NCBI GenBank assembly: GCA_902778995.1
Contig: CACYZW010000078.1
Span: forward strand, 1 to 45,384
Source of the DNA: an uncultured Eubacteriales bacterium
GTDB taxonomy: Bacteria; Bacillota; Clostridia; Christensenellales; Aristaeellaceae
Length of the DNA stretch: 45,384 bases
Direction of reading: 5' to 3'
Shown here: in pieces, positions 8,033 to 15,666 of the stretch
Layout: each line of letters starts with the position of its first letter
Position numbering within the stretch: position 1 is the stretch's first letter
Notes under the pieces: model-generated
The model's database searches: none
What the model was told of the DNA's origin: nothing
The model's input: the letters and a program-made list of their open reading frames with translations, nothing else
Translations under genes and position numbers: made by a program

Positions 8033-9143
8033 TCAGATGCCGAAGAGCGCCTTGATGGCGGGCTGATTGATCTTGCAACCGATCACGCACAGGCGGCCGG
8101 TGTAGTCCGCCGCGCCCTCGCGCACTTCGTATTCGCCGGGTACGTAGTCGAAGTGCAGCCAGCGGCCGTCGGTGGTGGGCAGTATGCCCTTGGCCCGCAG
8201 AATGTTGCCGTACTCGAAGCCGTTGCCCTCGTCCAGCGCCTCCAGGGCCTTGCGAACCTCGGCCTCCTCGAAACGCTTGGGCGTCTCGACGCCGATGTTG
8301 TCAAACACCTCGTCGGCATGATGATGGCCGTGGTGGTCGTGTCCGCAACCACAGCTGCAGCCGTGCTCATGGTCGTGCTCATGCTCATGCTCGTGCTCAT
8401 GCTCGTGCTCATGGTCATGGTCGTGCTCATGCTCATGGTCGTGGTCGTGCTCATGGTCGTGGTCGTGCTCATGGTCGTGGTCGTGATGATGCTCGTGCTC
8501 ATGATGATGCTCATGCTCGTGGTCGTGATGATGCTCATGCTCGTGGTCGTGATGGTCGGCCTCGGGCAGGTCGTCCACGCTCAGCAGGAACGTGGGATGC
8601 TCGATGGTCTCCAGCATCTTCTTCGCGTCCAGCTCGTCCCAGGGGGTGGTGATGATGCGGGCCTTCGGGTTGTGCTCGCGCAGCAGCGCCACGCACTTTT
8701 CGATCCGGTCCTGCGAGGCGGTCTGGGTGCGGCTGAGTATGATGGTCTCGGCGCTCTCGATCTGGTCGATGAAGAATTCCCCGAAGTTGTGGGCGTACAT
8801 GCGGCACTTGCCCACGTCGGCCACCGTGGCGCAGCCCGCCAGCACGACGTCGTGGGTCTTGGCCACGTCGGCCACCACCCGGCGGATGTCGGACAGCTTG
8901 CCCACGCCCGAGGGCTCGATCAGCACGCGGTCGGGATGATAGGTGTCGATCAGCTCGCCCAGGGCCTGGGTGAAGTCGCCCACCAGCGTGCAGCAGATGC
9001 AGCCGGAGTTCAATGCCCACTTCGCCGTATTCGTTCTCCAGCAGAACGACCTTCTCGCCCTCAAAGGCGCCCTCCAGCAGCTTCTTGATCAGCGTCGTCT
9101 TGCCGGCGCCCAAAAATCCGGAAATGATGTTTACCTTCGCCAT
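8033..9143 (-). pseudogene. CobW/ZNG1-like metallochaperone GTPase with His-rich tract, interrupted by a frameshift
   Basis: The first frame (from ATG 9143) encodes MAKVNIISGFLGAGKTTLIK...ENEYGEVGI; the protein then continues in another frame as LNSGCICCTLVGDF through to the stop at 8033. The change lies near 9009-9017. G3E proteins normally have about 14 residues between these two blocks, so the lesion is a deletion of some tens of bases that is not a multiple of three. Downstream features are all present: EPSGVGK, the CICC metal motif, a tract of about 80 residues made mainly of His, Asp and Glu (8320-8565), a GCSCGCGHDHHGHHH cluster and the CobW C-terminal domain. Intact homologues move zinc or other metals. 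Either the gene is dead or the sequence has an error; translation of two pieces is unlikely to be useful. Confidence 0.8.
8320..8565 (-). repeat. Low-complexity His/Asp/Glu-coding tract
   Basis: The leftward strand carries repeated CAT/CAC-GAC-CAT-GAG codons giving (H-D/E)n for about 80 residues inside the CobW-like gene. On the opposite strand it reads as a long Met/Val/Leu-rich false frame. Such tracts bind divalent metals in CobW, HypB and UreE relatives. The repeat is prone to slippage and misassembly. Confidence 0.9.
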
Positions 9144-9237
9144 TGTCTTTCACCTGTCCTGTTTATTGATGATCGCCGGGCAGGCCGGCGCTTGTGGAAG
9201 GGGTCAGCGCTTCGCGCAGGCTTCTTCGCCATGCTTG

Positions 9238-9266
9238 ATCATACCCCTTTTCATTGATTTTGTCAT
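9238..9266 (-). promoter_or_regulatory. Promoter of the CobW unit
   Basis: Leftward ATGACA (9266-9261) and TATGAT (9243-9238) with a 17-nt spacer, about 95 nt before the ATG at 9143. I see no convincing Zur- or Fur-type inverted repeat around it. Confidence 0.6.
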
Positions 9267-9379
9267 GCAGAACCGCCCGATTTCACCAACAAATAACATT
9301 GTCAGATGTCAAGGCCATTGGAAGACAATGCCGCCCCGGAGGCTGTGACTGCCCCGGGGCGACACTTTATAGCCACCGC

Positions 9380-9440
9380 CTGCGCCGCCAGCTTCAGTAT
9401 GCGGGTCATTCCCCTTCGTCCTCCGTGGAATGACCCGCAT
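9380..9440 (-). pseudogene. Remnant of the 5' end of an LRR-protein gene
   Basis: Reading leftward from 9432, the sequence gives ATG-Thr-Arg-Ile-Leu-Lys-Leu-Ala-Ala, the same signal-peptide start as the neighbouring LRR genes (MNxxRILKLAALL). It then degenerates. Part of it (9399-9412 with 9427-9440) forms a perfect 14-bp hairpin that may now end the upstream transcript, although no T-run follows. It is debris of a lost paralogue. Confidence 0.55.
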
Positions 9441-9455
9441 CTGTCGCGACATTCA

Positions 9456-10574
9456 TCATTTGCCCTCGTACAAAACCTTGTTGTCGTCGGTCAGTTTGGT
9501 GGTATCGTTGATGGCCATGTAATTGCTATTCTCTGTATCTTCAAACCAAACCGAGTCGCCGATGGTATAAGTGGGGCCCGCTTTTACCAGCTTCTTCAAA
9601 ATGGGGCAATTCTTGAGGTCGATGGTCTTGATCTTGTTGTCATGCGCATACAATATAGCCAACTCCTTCTGGTTTCCGAGGGTCAGCTTGGTCAATGCGT
9701 TGTCGTTGCAACCGAGGCTGGTCAGCGCCTTGCACTTGCTGACATCCAGCCTGGTCAGGGTGTTGTTTTCACAACTGAATTCGGTCAGCGCCTTGCACTT
9801 GCTGACATCCAGGGTCTTCAGCTTGTTATCGCCACAATACAGGTATTCCAGCTTGGTGTTCTTTCTGACATCCAGCTTGGTCAGCGCGTTGTTGTTGCAG
9901 TAGAGCCGCGAGAGCTTCGTGTTCTTGCTGATATTCAGCGACTTCAGCTTGTTGTCCGTGCAGGACAGTCTTTCCAGCTTGGTGTTCTTGCTGACATTCA
10001 GCTGGGTCAGCGCGTTGTCACTGCAGTTGAGTTCGGTCAGCGCCTTGCACTTGCTGACATCCAGGGTCTTCAGCTTGTTATCCCTGCAGCCCAGGCCTTC
10101 CAGCTTGGTATTCTTGCTGACATCCAGCTTGGTCAGGGCATTGTAGTTGCAGTCGAGCTCTACCAGGTTGGTGAAGTGCTCGACGCCCTTGAGGTTGGCA
10201 ATGCCCATTTCGTAGACGTCGATATCGGTCACCGCGTTGACCTCGGCCGTGCTCAGCTTCCCGTTGCCGTCGGTATCAAATTTCTCCTTCACATAGGCGC
10301 GGAACACCTTGTCGGGAAAGTTCTTGCTGTTGATGGCAACGGCGGCGGCGTTCTCGGCCGGCGCTTCCTCCGGGTTCGGTACCGGCTCGGCCACCGGGTC
10401 CGGCAGGTCCAGCTCAACGCCTGAAGGCCCGTTCAGCTTCACGGCCTCCTCCACGCCCGGCGCGGCGTCCAGCTCGACGGCGTCGATGTCCTCGGCCAGC
10501 GCCCCCATCGGGGCCGCGGCCAGCAGCAGCGCCAACAGCAGCGCCGCCAGCTTCAGGATGCGGTTCATGTTCAT
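9456..10574 (-). CDS. Secreted leucine-rich-repeat protein
   Basis: 372 residues; ATG 10574 follows AAAAAGGAGGT at 6 nt. Residues 1-27 are a signal peptide (two starting Met-Asn, then Leu/Ala core, cut near ALA-ED). An acidic proline-rich linker (about 28-80) is followed by a single EF-hand-like module (NFPDKVFRAYV...DTDGNGKLSTAEV). About ten 21-residue repeats of the LTxLDVSKNTKLExLxCxDNxL type then run to about residue 330, and a short unrelated tail ends the protein. There is no LPxTG, GW, SLH or membrane anchor, so it is probably released or held non-covalently. It is paralogous to the gene at 10863-11675 and to the N-terminal half of the caspase-like protein. A host-contact or adhesion role is an inference from the class. 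Confidence 0.85.
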   Translation of the reverse strand: MNMNRILKLAALLLALLLAAAPMGALAEDIDAVELDAAPGVEEAVKLNGPSGVELDLPDPVAEPVPNPEEAPAENAAAVAINSKNFPDKVFRAYVKEKFDTDGNGKLSTAEVNAVTDIDVYEMGIANLKGVEHFTNLVELDCNYNALTKLDVSKNTKLEGLGCRDNKLKTLDVSKCKALTELNCSDNALTQLNVSKNTKLERLSCTDNKLKSLNISKNTKLSRLYCNNNALTKLDVRKNTKLEYLYCGDNKLKTLDVSKCKALTEFSCENNTLTRLDVSKCKALTSLGCNDNALTKLTLGNQKELAILYAHDNKIKTIDLKNCPILKKLVKAGPTYTIGDSVWFEDTENSNYMAINDTTKLTDDNKVLYEGK

Positions 10575-10621
10575 GGAACAACCTCCTTTTTTTATTCAAT
10601 ATACCAACGTTTTAATCCAAC

Positions 10622-10735
10622 GTCAGTCTTCCTTCTGCACCAGCTTGCGCATGTTGGAATTCTCCACGAAGGAATCCAGCTTGAAGCCCATGTATTCCAG
10701 CTCGCCCTGTCCCTCGCCGAAACAGGTGTCAAGCC
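10622..10735 (-). pseudogene. Fragment of a paralogue of the exported protein at 12069-12929
   Basis: Leftward from about 10735 the frame reads FGEGQ joined to GELEYMGFKLDSFVENSNM, then RKLVQKED and a stop at about 10622. The first block matches the middle and the second the extreme C-terminus of the 286-residue protein at 12069-12929 (which ends RKLIQKEG), so about 150 codons are missing between them. There is no start codon or ribosome site. It is evidence of a former duplicate that suffered an internal deletion. Confidence 0.75.
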
Positions 10736-10862
10736 CATCCCGAAAAACAAGCCGTCCCAGGCGATCATCGGCAACCGAAAGAGGCGCAAGGGCCATTGGC
10801 CGCCGCGCCCCTTCCCGCCGGGATGACGTTATTTGCGACAGCTCGCTTTAAACCGCAGTTTC

Positions 10863-11675
10863 TTACCGCTTGTAGAGCACCTTCTTGCCCGCGGTGACGA
10901 CGGTGGAGGCATCGATGTGAAGGCCCCACTCAGGCACGGGTTCATTGTTATACCATCCCACGCGATCAAACTGATCGGGGGACGGCTTGCCAGCGTTTTT
11001 GATCAACCATTTCATATTCGGGCAGCCCGAGATATCCAGCTTCTTCAGCTTGTTGAAATAGCAGGACAGGTCGATCAGGTTCTTTTGCCTGCCCAGCGTC
11101 AGGCTGGTCAGCCGGTTTTCATCACAAAACAACCAGTACAGCTTGGGGTTTTTATGGACATCCAGCTTGGTCAGACGATTATCGTTGCAACGCAGATGAT
11201 ACAGCGCCGGACAGTTGGAGACATCCAGCTTGGTGAGCCGATTACGATTGCACCACAGTATTTCCAGCTTCCTGCACTTGCTGACGATCAGGCCGGTCAG
11301 GCGGTTAGAGTCGCAATTCACGTACACCAGTTGGGTATTCTTTCTGAGATCCAGCTTGCCGCCGATGTTGTTCTCCTGGCAATCCAGGTGAGTCAGGTTA
11401 ACAAAGTATTCGACGCCCTTCAGGTTTGAAACGCCCATCTCTCCGACGTTGAGCCACTCCGCCGCCCTGATCTCGGCAGATGAAAGCCTGCCGTTTTTAT
11501 CGGCATCGTAGTTGTCCTTGACGTAAGCCCTGAACTTTGGGTCCGGGAAGTTGGTCTTATTGATCTTCACTGTCTTGACGGCATTGGCCTCCGCCGCCAG
11601 CGCCCCCATCGGGGCGGCAGCCATCAGCAGCGCCAGCAGCAGCGCCGCCAGCTTCAGAAAACGGGTCTTGTTCAT
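10863..11675 (-). CDS. Secreted leucine-rich-repeat protein (paralogue)
   Basis: 270 residues; ATG 11675 lies 6 nt after GAAGGAGGT. The signal peptide (MNKTRFLKLAALLLALL...ALA-AE) is nearly the same as in the gene at 9456-10574. Next come the KTNFPDPKFRAYV...DADKNGRLSSAEI calcium-type module and about seven 21-residue LRRs (for example LTKLDVSNCPALYHLRCNDN), then a short Trp-containing tail ending VLYKR, comparable to VLYEGK of the neighbour. It lacks the acidic linker of the larger paralogue. No anchor motif is visible. The stop of a Big2-like remnant lies just upstream of its ribosome site, suggesting that recombination placed this gene behind an older promoter. Confidence 0.85.
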   Translation of the reverse strand: MNKTRFLKLAALLLALLMAAAPMGALAAEANAVKTVKINKTNFPDPKFRAYVKDNYDADKNGRLSSAEIRAAEWLNVGEMGVSNLKGVEYFVNLTHLDCQENNIGGKLDLRKNTQLVYVNCDSNRLTGLIVSKCRKLEILWCNRNRLTKLDVSNCPALYHLRCNDNRLTKLDVHKNPKLYWLFCDENRLTSLTLGRQKNLIDLSCYFNKLKKLDISGCPNMKWLIKNAGKPSPDQFDRVGWYNNEPVPEWGLHIDASTVVTAGKKVLYKR

Positions 11676-11692
11676 GGGAAAACCTCCTTCTA

Positions 11693-11760
11693 TTTAATCA
11701 CCATGACGGTAACTGTTGCACGCTTGCCGTCGTCGTAACCGCTGGTGCCAACGGCCTTTC
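11693..11760 (-). pseudogene. Remnant of the end of a Big2 (Ig-like) domain
   Basis: Reading leftward, one frame gives GTSGYDDGKRATVTVMVIK and a TAG stop at about 11693. The pattern GKRATVTV is the last strand of Big2 domains and resembles FNGKKATCEVTV in the caspase-like protein. It has no start and sits between the promoter at 11806-11834 and the LRR gene. I take it as a leftover of a longer gene. Confidence 0.5.
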
Positions 11761-11805
11761 ACATGTCCTTTGGCTCCGCATGCTTCATCCCGGGAATGTA
11801 TTTTA

Positions 11806-11834
11806 ATTATATAAGTAACTGTATAAAAAATCAA
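11806..11834 (-). promoter_or_regulatory. Promoter of the smaller LRR gene
   Basis: Leftward TTGATT (11834-11829) and TATAAT (11811-11806) with a 17-nt spacer in an AT-rich patch. The transcript would carry a leader of about 125 nt that includes the Big2 remnant. Confidence 0.75.
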
Positions 11835-11995
11835 GCGTTTGATTTATGATCCTTCATGCTTTTTTGCGGGAACGTTACCGTTTACCCATCGATGGTCTGT
11901 CTTTCGGGCGCGACTTCTTCCGGCTTTCCTGAACCGCTCGTTTCACGCGCGTGGGAAGGCTTTTGGAGGCAGCAACGCGCCGAAGGGCCATAGCG

Positions 11996-12042
11996 AAAAA
12001 AGGAACCACTGCAATATCCGTCAGTTGCAGCAGTTCCTTTTT
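11996..12042. terminator. Bidirectional terminator downstream of the unknown exported protein
   Basis: AAAAAGGAAC (11996-12005) pairs with GTTCCTTTTT (12033-12042), with an inner CTGCAA/TTGCAG stem. It has T-runs on both strands. It follows the gene ending at 12069. About 160 bp between it and the next promoter (11835-11995) contain nothing I recognise. Confidence 0.8.
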
Positions 12043-12068
12043 ATTTCATCCGCTTGTTTGAATCGGTG

Positions 12069-12929
12069 TCAGCCCTCTTTTTGAATCAGCTTGCGCATGT
12101 TGGAATTCTCCACGAAGGAATCCAGCTTGAAGCCCATGTATTCCAGCTCGCCGCGCATCTCCTCCACCACGGATTCGTCCAGGTTCAGCAGATCGTATTT
12201 GACTTCGTCGGTGCTGATGTTGATCATCTCCATGGGCTCGGTGGTCAGCTTCATCGTGCCACGCAGATAGATGCCCTTGTCGTCCTGGGTGAGCTTGATG
12301 CGCAGGCTGTCCGAGTTGGGATTGTAGCGCACGGACAGCTCGACATCCCCGTCGCCCTTGGGCAGGACATCCCGCATGGCCTGTTCGTCCTCCTCCCGAA
12401 GGGTCTCGGTGTTGACGATGGTTTCCACCAGGGGTTCGATGATGGCTCTGTACTCCTCGGCCGGAATCATGAACTTCTTCCTGAACGCGCCCTTGGAGCT
12501 GATCGGCAGCACCAGCTGCAGGATCATCTTCGGGTTTGAACCGAACATCAGCAGGCTGCTTCCGATGGCGCTGGACACCACGTTTCCCTGTCCCTCGCCG
12601 AAGATCTCGTCCAGATCCGCGTAAAAGGTGCCGTTGATACCGCCCAGGCACACCAGCAGCTGGTTGTCGACGATCTGCGCAACGCTGTCCAGCTGTTGAT
12701 TGTCGCCGTAATGCAGCGATATCTGCAGCGTCGGTACGCCCTCCGCGCTGCCCACCGTCACGGTCAGGCCCACGCCGTGCAGCCGGGCCACATTCTTGTT
12801 GCTGCTTCCCAGCAGCGACATCCTGATCTTCGTCAGCTCGAGCCGGGAGCCATACGATTCCGCAAGGCAGCCCGCGCAGGTCATCAGCATTATCATAACC
12901 AATAACATGGCCGTGATTCTCTTCATCAT
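12069..12929 (-). CDS. Exported protein of unknown function
   Basis: 286 residues; the first of two ATGs, 12929, follows TTGGAGGGT at 6 nt. The N-terminus is a hydrophobic signal (MMKRITAMLLVMIMLMTCAGCLAES). The Cys before LAES is a weak lipobox candidate (CAGC), so lipoprotein versus signal-peptidase-I cleavage is open. The remainder is soluble, mixed alpha/beta and without Cys, with a central basic KGAFRKKFMIPAEEY segment. I do not recognise a family; the shape (short beta strands, TVGSAEGVPTLQISL and VELSVRYNPNSDSLRIKL) suggests a lipoprotein-like beta sandwich, but this is a guess. A truncated duplicate of its middle and 3' end lies at 10622-10735. Confidence 0.75.
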   Translation of the reverse strand: MMKRITAMLLVMIMLMTCAGCLAESYGSRLELTKIRMSLLGSSNKNVARLHGVGLTVTVGSAEGVPTLQISLHYGDNQQLDSVAQIVDNQLLVCLGGINGTFYADLDEIFGEGQGNVVSSAIGSSLLMFGSNPKMILQLVLPISSKGAFRKKFMIPAEEYRAIIEPLVETIVNTETLREEDEQAMRDVLPKGDGDVELSVRYNPNSDSLRIKLTQDDKGIYLRGTMKLTTEPMEMINISTDEVKYDLLNLDESVVEEMRGELEYMGFKLDSFVENSNMRKLIQKEG

Positions 12930-12987
12930 TTATACCCTCCAAATCGCGCAACGCGCGTCTTTTTCTGTAATGTACAGCCTGCGGCGT

Positions 12988-13017
12988 ATTGTAGCACAGC
13001 GTTCGTTATATTGTCAA
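12988..13017 (-). promoter_or_regulatory. Promoter of the unknown exported protein gene
   Basis: Leftward TTGACA (13017-13012) and TACAAT (12993-12988) with an 18-nt spacer, about 60 nt before the ATG. It is divergent from the dapF promoter only 27 bp away. Confidence 0.75.
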
Positions 13018-13043
13018 TCCTGCGTCTTTTAAACCTGGGTGTA

Positions 13044-13072
13044 TTGTCAAGGCCGTCGACATCGGCTATAAT
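13044..13072 (+). promoter_or_regulatory. Promoter of dapF
   Basis: TTGTCA (13044-13049) and TATAAT (13067-13072) with a 17-nt spacer. Transcription would begin near 13079. This argues against using the in-frame GTG at 13079 as start, unless the message is leaderless. Confidence 0.75.
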
Positions 13073-13108
13073 AACAGCGTGAAAATCATCGGAAGGGCGG
13101 CGACAGAC

Positions 13109-13933
13109 ATGCGCTTTACCAAGATGCAGGGTATCGGCAACGATTTTATACTCGTGGACGGCTTCACCCGGGAAATACCCGACCCCAAGGCGCTGGCCGT
13201 CCGGCTGTGCGACCGCCACTTCGGCGTGGGCGCGGACGGCCTGATCCTGGCGCTGCCCTCCCCCGTCGCCGACGCCCGCATGCGCATACTGAACAGCGAC
13301 GGCAGCGAGGCGGAGATGTGCGGCAACGGCCTGCGCTGCCTCGGCAAATTCCTGTATGACAGCGGCCTGTGCCGCAAATCCCCCATGCGGGTCCAGACGC
13401 TGGCGGGGATTTTGACGCTGACCCTCGATGCCGGGCCGGACGACATGGCGCAGCGCGTCACGGTGGACATGGGCGCGCCGACCTTCGACCCAGGCAAGAT
13501 TCCCGTGGCGGCGGATTCCAACGCCATTTCCCTGGAAGCGGCGGGGCACCGGCTGCGCTTCTTCTGCGTGGGCATGGGCAACCCCCACGCCGTCACCTTC
13601 GACCTGTACCCGGACGACGCGGCGTTCGCCGCCCTCGGGCCGGTTTTCGAACGCCACCCCGTCTTCCCCCGCCGATGCAACATCGAATTTTGCCGCGTGG
13701 AGGGTGCCAACGCCCGGGTGCGCGTGTGGGAGCGGGGCGATGGCCCGACGCTGGGCTGCGGCACGGGAGCCTGTGCCGTGCTGGCCGCAGGCGTGCGGCA
13801 GGGCCTGTTGCCCCGACGCGCCCAAATCATGCTGCCCGGCGGCACATTGTCCATCCATTGGGACGAGGCGAGCGACCACCTGTTTATGACCGGCCCAGCG
13901 GAAACGGTGTTTACGGGAGATACCGAACAATGA
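13109..13933 (+). CDS. dapF: Diaminopimelate epimerase
   Basis: 274 residues from ATG 13109, with GGAAGG at 13091-13096. The enzyme interconverts LL- and meso-diaminopimelate in the lysine/peptidoglycan pathway, using two active-site Cys residues. The first is in NSDGSEAEMCGNGLRCLG (about residue 70) and the second in GDGPTLGCGTGACAVLAAG (about residue 217). The FTKMQGIGNDFILVD start and the GVGADGLILALP block are also diagnostic, and the length is typical. It stands alone, with its own promoter and a very long hairpin that overlaps the stop codon. It implies meso-DAP-type or lysine-making metabolism. Confidence 0.97.
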   Translation: MRFTKMQGIGNDFILVDGFTREIPDPKALAVRLCDRHFGVGADGLILALPSPVADARMRILNSDGSEAEMCGNGLRCLGKFLYDSGLCRKSPMRVQTLAGILTLTLDAGPDDMAQRVTVDMGAPTFDPGKIPVAADSNAISLEAAGHRLRFFCVGMGNPHAVTFDLYPDDAAFAALGPVFERHPVFPRRCNIEFCRVEGANARVRVWERGDGPTLGCGTGACAVLAAGVRQGLLPRRAQIMLPGGTLSIHWDEASDHLFMTGPAETVFTGDTEQ

Positions 13934-13980
13934 ACCGGGGGCTCGGTTCCGATCGGAACTGAGCCCCCGGTTCATTGTTC
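13925..13980. terminator. 56-bp near-perfect palindrome ending dapF and the facing NlpC/P60 gene
   Basis: Arms 13925-13952 and 13953-13980 are complementary over 28 bp with one G-U pair, and they include the dapF TGA. The outer part (CAATGAACCGG / CCGGTTCATTG) is shared with the hairpin at 5032-5079. It probably terminates both convergent transcripts. Confidence 0.85.
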
Positions 13981-13986
13981 TTCGTT

Positions 13987-14895
13987 TTACGAAAATATTC
14001 TCAGCCCCCAGCTGAACACACGGTTGTAATAGCCGCTCTTGAGCTGGCTGACGATGACCTTCTTCGCCACCGAGGAGGCATGCAGGAAATAGCCCCTGCC
14101 CAGATAGATGCCCACGTGGTCGCACAGGTCCTTGTCATCGACGGTATTGAAGCAGACCAGGTCGCCGCGCTTGAGGCGGCCCACGGAATCGACGCGCTTA
14201 AACCGCTCGTCATAGCCCTGACCCTTGACGCCGCTCTTCAAAACATCCTTCCAGGCCTTGCCGTAGCAGTAGGCTGTATAGCCCGCGCAATCAAAGCTCT
14301 TTGGGGGGTTCGGATCGTCGGCGCAGGGTGTGCCCACCAGGGCCTGAGCCACAAAGATGGTCTTTTCGATCTTGGAAGCCTTCGCGCCCTCCGCAGTGGC
14401 CTGCAGCTTTGCGGGCACGGAAGCGCCTTTGGCGGCGGGCTTGTCGGTGGAGAGCACTCCGCTGCGCACATAGCCCTTCCAGCTCCGGCCTTTGTCCGTG
14501 ATGCGCACATAGCCGCCTTCCGTGCCCAGGGCGTAGACCTGTGTGCCCGCGGACACCGTGGTCAGCGTCCTGGATGCCGACGCATCCTTATATACCGTGG
14601 TGCTTTTGCTGATATAGGTCTTCAACGGATCCAGGCGATCCAGATACTTTAACCGGATATAGCCGGTCTTTCCCTTATAGACGATCCTCGCCCAGCCCTT
14701 TGAGCAGGCCCTCAGGCTGACCTGCAGTCCCTTGGGCGCCTTGACGCTTTTGGCGGAGGATGAGAGCGAGGAATAGACCGTTGCCGAAGTGTTCAGCTGA
14801 ACCTCTATCGAATCGGCCAGGGCAGACGCGCAGACCGCCATCATCACAAGCGCGATGGCGAGGGCGCGCACCCAGCCTGAAATGCGTTCGGACAT
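13987..14895 (-). CDS. Secreted NlpC/P60 cell-wall endopeptidase with two SH3-like domains
   Basis: 302 residues. The signal peptide is residues 1-27 (cut at ALA-DS). Two bacterial SH3 repeats (about 32-90, SIEVQLNTSATVYSSL..., and 92-150, KTYISKSTTVYKDAS...) precede a linker, and the NlpC/P60 catalytic domain occupies about 175-302. The catalytic Cys is in SFDCAGYTAYCYG (about 201) and the His in CDHVGIYLG (about 259), with a third polar residue in FLHASS. Such enzymes cleave gamma-D-Glu-DAP or related stem-peptide bonds. The ATG follows a G-rich but non-canonical ribosome site (TTGGGGGTATATCGGAA). It is a single-gene unit. Confidence 0.9.
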   Translation of the reverse strand: MSERISGWVRALAIALVMMAVCASALADSIEVQLNTSATVYSSLSSSAKSVKAPKGLQVSLRACSKGWARIVYKGKTGYIRLKYLDRLDPLKTYISKSTTVYKDASASRTLTTVSAGTQVYALGTEGGYVRITDKGRSWKGYVRSGVLSTDKPAAKGASVPAKLQATAEGAKASKIEKTIFVAQALVGTPCADDPNPPKSFDCAGYTAYCYGKAWKDVLKSGVKGQGYDERFKRVDSVGRLKRGDLVCFNTVDDKDLCDHVGIYLGRGYFLHASSVAKKVIVSQLKSGYYNRVFSWGLRIFS

Positions 14896-14979
14896 TTCCG
14901 ATATACCCCCAATGATGGTCGGGACGTTACGTTCGTGCCATCCGACCCCAACTATACACCCATAGTATTCGTGTAACTG

Positions 14980-15008
14980 ATTTTATCGCATAATTGTGAC
15001 ATTTTCAA
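14980..15008 (-). promoter_or_regulatory. Promoter of the NlpC/P60 gene
   Basis: Leftward TTGAAA (15008-15003) and TAAAAT (14985-14980), spacer 17 nt. It lies about 85 nt before the start codon. Confidence 0.65.
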
Positions 15009-15078
15009 CATATTTTCTGGAAACATTATAATTTTCGACATTTTTCTTGCTCCGCCCTGCAATCCCCGGAATCCAGGA

Positions 15079-15107
15079 TTGCATTTGGCCCGCTTTGCCG
15101 CTATAAT
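15079..15107 (+). promoter_or_regulatory. Promoter of the rimM-trmD unit
   Basis: TTGCAT (15079-15084) and TATAAT (15102-15107), spacer 17 nt, about 30 nt before the rimM ATG. Confidence 0.8.
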
Positions 15108-15138
15108 GGAGGCAGTTCACAGTTACGGAGGTCGTTCC

Positions 15139-15666
15139 ATGCTTTCACAATACCTGATGATCGGCGAAATCACCAAGCCCCAGGGGGTGCGCGGCGAGAT
15201 CAAGGTGCGCCCCTGCACCTGCGACCCGGAGCGCTTCGAGGGGTTGGAAACCGTTTACGTCGAGAGGGACGGCGGCTACGCGCCCATGAAGATCACCGTG
15301 AACCGCCTGGGGGCGGACGCGGTGTTCATGAACGTGGCGGGCGTTCACGACCGGGACGCGGCGGAAAAGCTGCGTGGGACGCGCCTTTATATCGACAGGG
15401 CCCACGCCGTTGCGCTGGATGAGGACAGCAACTTCCTCACAGACCTGTACGGTCTGCGGGGCATCACGGACGACGGGCGCAACCTGGGCAAGCTCACCGA
15501 GGTGATGCAGCCCGGCGGCAACGATGTCTACGTATTTAAGGGGCCGCTGGGCGAGGTGTTGGTGCCCGCCCTCAGGAGCGTCGTCGCGGCGGTGGACCTG
15601 GAGGCTGGCGAGATGCGGCTGAACGGCAAACGCCTGGACGAGGTGGCGGTATTCGATGAAAATTAA
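15139..15666 (+). CDS. rimM: 16S rRNA processing protein RimM
   Basis: 175 residues from ATG 15139, preceded by GGAGGT at 15127-15132; the open frame upstream crosses the promoter. RimM binds the 30S head through S19 and assists maturation of the 16S rRNA 3' domain. The family start MIGEITKPQGVRGEIKVRP is clear, followed by the N-terminal beta barrel and, from about residue 97, the PRC-barrel (LYGLRGITDDGRNLGKLTEV). It overlaps trmD by 11 bp, so translation is coupled, as is usual for this pair. Confidence 0.96.
   Translation: MLSQYLMIGEITKPQGVRGEIKVRPCTCDPERFEGLETVYVERDGGYAPMKITVNRLGADAVFMNVAGVHDRDAAEKLRGTRLYIDRAHAVALDEDSNFLTDLYGLRGITDDGRNLGKLTEVMQPGGNDVYVFKGPLGEVLVPALRSVVAAVDLEAGEMRLNGKRLDEVAVFDEN

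Noticed and set aside
6905-9088. 727-codon rightward open frame rich in Val/Met/Leu repeats
   Set aside because: It is the antisense of the two CobW-type genes; the VMVVLM-like repeats are the reverse of the His/Asp/Glu codons. It has no ribosome site and the leftward genes have clear motifs.
9332-9360. CGCCCCGG...CCGGGGCG hairpin as terminator of the LRR gene
   Set aside because: It has no T-run in either direction, and lies between a promoter-side region and a gene remnant; kept only as a possible structure.
9650-10170. Regular 63-bp periodicity resembling a repeat array or CRISPR
   Set aside because: The period equals 21 codons and encodes leucine-rich repeats; units are diverged and without spacers.
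13079-13108. GTG at 13079 as start of dapF
   Set aside because: It falls at the expected transcription start and has no ribosome site; ATG 13109 has one and begins the conserved MRFTKMQG.
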